From positions 1 to 38,556 of the forward strand of contig JAFKKO010000141.1 of assembly GCA_017305455.1 (NCBI GenBank): a stretch of DNA of 38,556 nt, read 5' to 3'. The stretch comes from Hyphomicrobiales bacterium (GTDB lineage: Bacteria; Pseudomonadota; Alphaproteobacteria; Rhizobiales; Xanthobacteraceae). Positions 38,440 to 38,556 of this stretch are shown piece by piece. The notes under the pieces were generated by a model that worked only from the letters and a program-made list of their open reading frames with translations, ran no database searches and had not been told where the DNA came from. Each line of letters begins with the position of its first letter. Within the stretch, counting starts at the first letter, position 1. The position numbers were made by a program, and so were the translations under genes.

Positions 38440-38556
38440 AGAGCAATCAAGCCAATCGAACGATTAGTACCGGTAAGCTGCACACATTGCTGCGCTTCCA
38501 CACCCGGCCTATCAACGTGGTCGTCTTCCACGGTTCTCAAGGGAATACTCGTTTTG
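38440..38556 (-). rRNA. rrl: 23S ribosomal RNA, 3' end (cut by window edge)
   Basis: The minus strand reads GTTGATAGGCCGGGTGTGGA, then CCGGTACTAATCGTTCGATT, the conserved last part of 23S rRNA. The mature 3' end is near 38440. The 65-base spacer to 5S contains CACACGC/GCGTGTG (38409-38426), a small hairpin. The rest lies beyond the window. Confidence 0.93.

Overview
The window comes from a GC-rich alphaproteobacterium, most likely Nitrobacteraceae (the Bradyrhizobium, Rhodopseudomonas and Afipia group). The evidence is protein character (homospermidine synthase, DUF3775, PepSY proteins beside a two-component system, many LysR and Liv transport genes), an initiator tRNA and rRNA of alphaproteobacterial type, and intergenic repeats typical of that family. 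It is ordinary chromosomal DNA. I see no insertion sequence, phage, CRISPR array or plasmid gene.

Layout. 0-5 kb: a broken 3' fragment of an ornithine/lysine decarboxylase flanked by a 40-bp imperfect direct repeat, then a GNAT acetyltransferase, a RidA-family protein, a structured non-coding stretch, rnk, a zinc-type CDF efflux pump and homospermidine synthase. 5-11.2 kb, minus strand: a zinc-scarcity operon read from a Zur-box promoter at 11161-11179. Its order is a 61-residue His-rich membrane peptide, znuC, znuB, znuA, a His-rich COG0523 GTPase and a WD40 protein, followed by an MgtC-type protein and a Pro-rich anchored protein. 11.2-13.4 kb: crcB, Fe-type sodB and a glutathione transferase.

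13.4-28.8 kb is the most interesting part, an accessory catabolic block. On the minus strand lies a three-gene, apparently soluble, succinate-dehydrogenase-like complex (flavoprotein, iron-sulfur protein, HdrB-like CCG protein), followed by an MFS carrier and an aldehyde dehydrogenase. A divergent LysR regulator faces it. Next come a complete Liv-type ABC importer (livHMGF plus a Tat-type binding protein), a second LysR regulator related to the first, and a divergent nitrilase. My reading is import of an organic nitrile, amide or acid, hydrolysis by the nitrilase, and oxidation by the flavoprotein complex and the dehydrogenase, under two paralogous regulators. The flavoprotein lacks the usual covalent-FAD histidine and the usual catalytic arginine context, so its substrate is unlikely to be plain succinate. 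This is the best candidate here for an undescribed system.

28.8-32.1 kb: two divergent PepSY-domain exported proteins, a possible 41-residue membrane peptide, an OmpR-family regulator with its sensor kinase, and tRNA-fMet. 32.2-36.9 kb: a DUF3775 protein, a second glutathione-transferase-like protein, a GntR/FCD regulator, an NAD(P)-dependent oxidoreductase with a C-terminal SAF-like region, and an exported protein. 36.9-38.6 kb: a frameshifted autotransporter beta-barrel remnant, paired intergenic repeats, and the 3' end of an rrn operon on the minus strand (23S end, 5S, terminator).

All calls are from reading the sequence. No database search was run.
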